9,567 nucleotides of DNA from JBBSEZ01 sp038239195 (GTDB lineage Bacteria > Planctomycetota > Planctomycetia > Gemmatales > Gemmataceae), in assembly GCA_038239195.1 (NCBI GenBank), contig JBBSEZ010000386.1:1-9567 (forward strand), in the 5' to 3' direction. A program made the position numbers and the translations under genes. Shown piece by piece: positions 7,179 to 9,567 of the stretch (its first letter is position 1; the number at the start of each line of letters is the position of its first letter). Under the pieces are notes generated by a model. That model ran no database searches, was not told the DNA's origin, and was given only the letters and a program-made list of their open reading frames with translations.

Positions 7179-7663
7179 CCAAACCAGCTCCTCACGTCCC
7201 CCTCGATCTCGATGCCGTCGCCGAGCCCGAACGTCCCCTCTTCCAGCACGTCGGCCCGCAACCCGCCCCTGCCCCGGAGCACGGCGACCAGCCCCGGCCC
7301 GACCCGGCGCTCCAGGTAGCCGCACGGCTCGCAGGGGCGGTCGCCGCGGAAAAGAGCGCCGCCGACACGGAAGCGCCGGCCCACCAGCCCGAGCAGGGCC
7401 ACGCCGGTCGTCACCACGTTGCGCCGGCTGCGGCCCTCGGCGAGGTCCAGGCCGTGCTCGCGGAGGACGGCCTCGATCACTTCCTGCTCGACGAACGAGA
7501 CGGCCCGGCCCATGCCGGGCCAGCGCGAGAAACTGCCCTGCCCGAGGGCGTAGCGGTCCCCCTCCAGGCCCAGCCCCTTCAGGGCGCGTACCTGTTCGGC
7601 GGGGAGCAAGGGCGCCCCGGCCCGGGAGGCAAGGTAGATGGCGTGGATGGTGCCTTGCGTCAT
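7160..7663 (-). CDS. MOSC domain-containing protein
   Basis: This is a 167-residue protein, the usual length for a stand-alone MOSC protein. Visible family motifs are GLGLEGDRY (30-38), RRNVVTTGVAL (80-90) and CEPC (111-114), where the conserved MOSC cysteine is expected. MOSC domains are the sulfur-carrier part of molybdenum-cofactor sulfurases and also occur alone, as in YiiM-like proteins, so handling of sulfur or of a molybdenum-cofactor substrate is likely. There is no signal peptide, so it is probably cytoplasmic. The start at 7663 is preceded by GAGGG with a short gap. A weak -10-like TATCAT lies about 35 bases upstream on the minus strand (7703-7698) with no clear -35. The last five residues (VGRLS) and the TGA stop are read from the inverted repeat at 7118-7178, so the original C-terminus may have been altered by that element. 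The heme gene downstream has its own promoter. Confidence 0.88.
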   Translation of the reverse strand: MTQGTIHAIYLASRAGAPLLPAEQVRALKGLGLEGDRYALGQGSFSRWPGMGRAVSFVEQEVIEAVLREHGLDLAEGRSRRNVVTTGVALLGLVGRRFRVGGALFRGDRPCEPCGYLERRVGPGLVAVLRGRGGLRADVLEEGTFGLGDGIEIEGDVRSWFGVGRLS

Positions 7664-7899
7664 GGTGCCCTCGTTGCTGGTTCGGCTACCAGGGCCGATG
7701 ATAGCAGCGCGCCCCGTCGCACGCGTCGGTTCTTTCTCGGCGCGAGCGGCCCCGCCCTTCTGTCCGGCGCCGACTACAACGGGCTTCGGCTCGATGGGTC
7801 GCGGGAGGGCGACGTGGCCAGGAAGAAGCGCCTGGCCAAATTCGACCTCGATGGCGGCGGGCTCGACGTCACCCGGGCCCTTTCTGGCAGGACGGTCCG
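7664..7899. other. Divergent intergenic region
   Basis: These 236 bases separate the MOSC gene (minus) from the 125-residue gene (plus) and should carry both promoters, but none is clear. One plus-strand frame through about 7772-7890 shows a run of G/C-ending codons and could begin at a GTG at 7814 behind GGGAGG (7803-7808). It runs past the start of the next gene to 7999, so I treat it as a possible remnant and not as a gene. Confidence 0.4.
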
Positions 7900-8277
7900 A
7901 TGGCCGACAACACCGATTTCGACGTCGCCGTCTCCCTGTTCATGGAGGAGCACCCCCTTCGCCTCCTCGCCGCCGATCTGGACGAGTTCCTCGAATTGAC
8001 CGAGGACGTCGCCATGCCTCCAGCGCAGCGCTTGCGACAACTGGCCATCGGCCTCGAACGTGTTGGCGCCCGCTGCCGGGGGTGGCCCTACCTGCAAGCC
8101 ATCTATCGGCGGGCCGCCGAGCTCGCCCCCGACGACTACACGGTCTTCCACTCCTCGGGCATCTCGGCGCTGGAGTGGGTGGACGACTGGAGAAGGCTGG
8201 AGGAGGCCCGCCGGGTGGAGATCGCCGCCGAGGCCGAGGAGCTCTTTTCGGGCATCGACATCGAGAAGGCCTCGTGA
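7900..8277 (+). CDS. Small acidic protein of unknown function
   Basis: This is a 125-residue protein rich in Glu, Asp, Ala and Leu, without a signal peptide or membrane segment. It is predicted to be mostly helical. Residues about 63-80 (WPYLQAIYRRAAELAPDD) resemble one tetratricopeptide-type helix with its turn, but I see no full repeat, so this is a hint only. I do not recognise the family. The start at 7900 follows AGGA (7889-7892) with a seven-base gap. Codon use is strongly G/C-ending, like the native genes nearby. A palindrome (8333-8376) and a strong terminator-like hairpin (8406-8456) follow, so it is probably transcribed alone. A minus-strand frame that covers it entirely is taken as a compositional shadow. 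Confidence 0.68.
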   Translation: MADNTDFDVAVSLFMEEHPLRLLAADLDEFLELTEDVAMPPAQRLRQLAIGLERVGARCRGWPYLQAIYRRAAELAPDDYTVFHSSGISALEWVDDWRRLEEARRVEIAAEAEELFSGIDIEKAS

Positions 8278-8329
8278 AAGAACGGGAAGGGCCCATGTTC
8301 GGAACGCGCCGATTGCATATCCTGATAGG

Positions 8330-8376
8330 GTAGGACTGTCTGGCGGGCTCGCCGACAGCGAGGCTTGCGACAGTCC
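8330..8376. repeat. Palindromic element beginning GTAGGAC
   Basis: GGACTGTC (8333-8340) pairs perfectly with GACAGTCC (8369-8376). The intervening bases contain a second small stem, GGCG (8342-8345) with CGCC (8350-8353). The element starts with the same GTAGGAC heptamer as the inverted repeat near 7119, and both sit just 3' of, or at the end of, a gene. It is probably a relative of that dispersed palindrome, although the interiors differ. Confidence 0.6.
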
Positions 8377-8405
8377 AAGGCGCCAGGGAACGGGCGAACG
8401 TCCTC

Positions 8406-8456
8406 GGCCACGAGCTCGCGGAGGCCACCCCGGCCGTCCGCCGTGGCTTTTTGTTT
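8406..8456 (+). terminator. Rho-independent-type terminator or attenuator
   Basis: GCCAC (8407-8411) pairs with GTGGC (8443-8447). Inside it, GCGGA (8418-8422) pairs with TCCGC (8437-8441) and GGCC (8423-8426) with GGCC (8432-8435), closing a five-base loop. TTTTTGTTT (8448-8456) follows at once. This is the best intrinsic terminator in the window. It may end transcription from the 125-residue gene. However, it stops only 17 bases before the start codon of the repeat protein, which leaves no room for a separate promoter, so it may instead attenuate that gene. Confidence 0.75.
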
Positions 8457-8473
8457 CGCCCAAGGGAGGTCCT

Positions 8474-9567
8474 ATGAAGCGGATCGCGTTTGCTCTGTCC
8501 GCCGGCGTGCTGCTCGGCGGGGCGTTGTTGCTGGCGGCCCCCGACCGCACGCTGGCCGCGGCCCCCAAGGCCGTCGGCGACCCCGCCGCTTTCGTCCAGG
8601 AGGGGAGCCAGTACGTCGTCTATCGCGGGAGCAAGGGACACGTCCACGAACTGTCCCGCGCCGCCAAGGGCACCTGGTCGCATGCCGACCTGACGGAGCT
8701 GGCCGCGGCCTCGCTGGCGGTCGGCGACCCCACCGGCTACGTCCTCAAGGGGGAACAGCACGTCGTCTACCGCGGCGCCAAGGGGAGCGTCTACGCGCTC
8801 TCCATGCTCCCCAAGGGCAAGTGGGCCCCCGCCGACCTGACGGCGGCGGCCGGGGCCCCCGCGGCATCCAGCGAGCCCTTCGGCTACGTCGTGGAGGGGG
8901 GGCAGCACGTGATCTACCGCGGCGGCAAGGGGAACGTCCACGAGCTCTATCGGCTCCCCAAGGGCAAGTGGGGACACGCCAACCTGACCGACGTCGCCAA
9001 GGCCCCCAAGGCGGCCGGCAACCCCTTCGGCTACGTCATGGAGGGAGGGAACCACATCGTCTACCGCGGCCTCCTCGGGGGCGTCCACGAGCTCTATCGC
9101 CTCCCAGGGGGCAAGTGGGCACACTCCGACCTGACGAAGGCGGCCAAGGCCGCCAAGGCGTCCGGCGACCCCTTCGCCTACTCCACGGGTAAAGGGCAGC
9201 ACGTGATCTACCGCGGCGGCAAGGGGAGCATCCGCGAGCTCTATCAGGGCCCCAAGGGCAAGTGGGGCACCGCCAACCTGACCGACGTCGCCAAGGCCCC
9301 CAAGGCGGCCAGCGACCCCGCCGGCTACGTTCTGGAGGGGGCGCAGCACGTCGTCTACCGCGACAGCGAGGGCAACGTGCATCGGTTGTCTCGCTCCGCC
9401 GAGGGCACGTGGAGGCACTCCAACCTGACGGAGCTGGCCAAGGCACCCAAGGCGGTCGGCGACCCCGCCGCCTGCGTCCGGGGCACGAGCGCGCACGTCG
9501 TCTATCGCGACGGCGAAGGGCACCTCTATCAGCTCCAGCGGCTCTCCGCGGGCAAGTGGGCCTTCAC
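8474..9567 (+). CDS. Secreted 49-residue-repeat protein, lectin-like beta-propeller (3' partial)
   Basis: This gene is open to the window edge with 364 codons visible. Residues 1-30 are a clear Sec signal peptide (KR, a hydrophobic stretch, then cleavage near LAA-AP). From residue 35 the protein is nothing but repeats of exactly 49 residues, starting at 8576, 8723, 8870, 9017, 9164, 9311 and 9458: six complete and a seventh cut off. The repeat core is roughly GDP-x-GYV-x-EG-x-QHVVYRG, then KG-x-VHELYR, then GKW-x-H and [DN]LT. Such spacing, with one aromatic/His strand and one Trp strand per unit, is typical of beta-propeller blades and recalls fungal-type fucose lectins. Sugar binding is therefore a reasonable guess, but I cannot confirm it. 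The start at 8474 follows AAGGGAGGT (8462-8470). A terminator-like hairpin lies directly upstream. The window end hides the C-terminus and total blade number. Confidence 0.88.
   Translation, partial: MKRIAFALSAGVLLGGALLLAAPDRTLAAAPKAVGDPAAFVQEGSQYVVYRGSKGHVHELSRAAKGTWSHADLTELAAASLAVGDPTGYVLKGEQHVVYRGAKGSVYALSMLPKGKWAPADLTAAAGAPAASSEPFGYVVEGGQHVIYRGGKGNVHELYRLPKGKWGHANLTDVAKAPKAAGNPFGYVMEGGNHIVYRGLLGGVHELYRLPGGKWAHSDLTKAAKAAKASGDPFAYSTGKGQHVIYRGGKGSIRELYQGPKGKWGTANLTDVAKAPKAASDPAGYVLEGAQHVVYRDSEGNVHRLSRSAEGTWRHSNLTELAKAPKAVGDPAACVRGTSAHVVYRDGEGHLYQLQRLSAGKWAF
8576..9567 (+). repeat. 147-bp coding tandem repeats (more than six units)
   Basis: The units have an unbroken 147-bp period with no indels in the visible part. 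Units 3 and 5 share two identical DNA stretches at an offset of 294 bases: 34 bases (8900-8933 and 9194-9227) and 39 bases (8978-9016 and 9272-9310). Units 1 and 6 also share protein features (GTW, NLTELA or DLTELA). This points to duplication or gene conversion between blades. Confidence 0.93.

Noticed and set aside
6984..7325. N-terminal extension of the heme protein frame
   Set aside because: Most of it lies upstream of the promoter at 7036-7064 and reads through the palindrome and the MOSC gene in another frame; the signal peptide begins at 6983.
7940..9523. A 527-codon open frame on the minus strand, itself repetitive
   Set aside because: Its repeats only mirror the 147-bp repeats of the plus-strand secreted protein, which has a good ribosome binding site, a signal peptide and conserved aromatic positions.

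Overview
The window is very GC-rich and almost certainly comes from a planctomycete, probably of the Gemmata group. The main evidence is the long gene on the minus strand (1773-6983). It has the domain order typical of Planctomycetes/Verrucomicrobia: a divergent SGNH hydrolase-like domain, a membrane-bound-dehydrogenase-type beta-propeller (TIGR02604 type), HEAT-like repeats, a discoidin-like domain, a blue-copper domain and a terminal CxxCH heme domain (TIGR02603 type). The family names are recognised from memory of their motifs; no search was run.

Layout. Bases 1-361 are non-coding as far as I can tell. They hold an exact 45-bp tandem duplication and two hairpins that may form a structured leader. 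Bases 362-1628 (+) carry two overlapping genes: a small protein with two four-cysteine zinc ribbons, then a protein with a nucleotidyltransferase-like signature (RGS, then SDLD). Their codon use is less G/C-biased than that of the rest of the window. A compact hairpin (1707-1725) lies between this pair and the convergent heme gene. The heme gene has a good sigma70-type promoter at 7036-7064. Upstream of it, also on the minus strand, lies a MOSC-domain gene (7160-7663) whose last five codons and stop lie inside a 26-bp inverted repeat.

To the right, on the plus strand, a 125-residue protein of unknown function (7900-8277) is followed by a second palindrome and then a clear Rho-independent-type hairpin with a T tract. 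That hairpin ends only 17 bases before the start of a secreted protein (8474 to the window edge) built of uniform 49-residue repeats. This last gene is cut by the window end.

How the genes fit together. The heme/copper protein is probably an exported, multi-domain redox or substrate-binding enzyme. The repeat protein at the right is also exported and looks like a lectin-type beta-propeller. The MOSC protein and the 125-residue protein have no evident link to these. The only clear translationally coupled unit is the zinc-ribbon/nucleotidyltransferase-like pair at the left. It is the best candidate in the window for an undescribed small system, but its function cannot be read from sequence alone.
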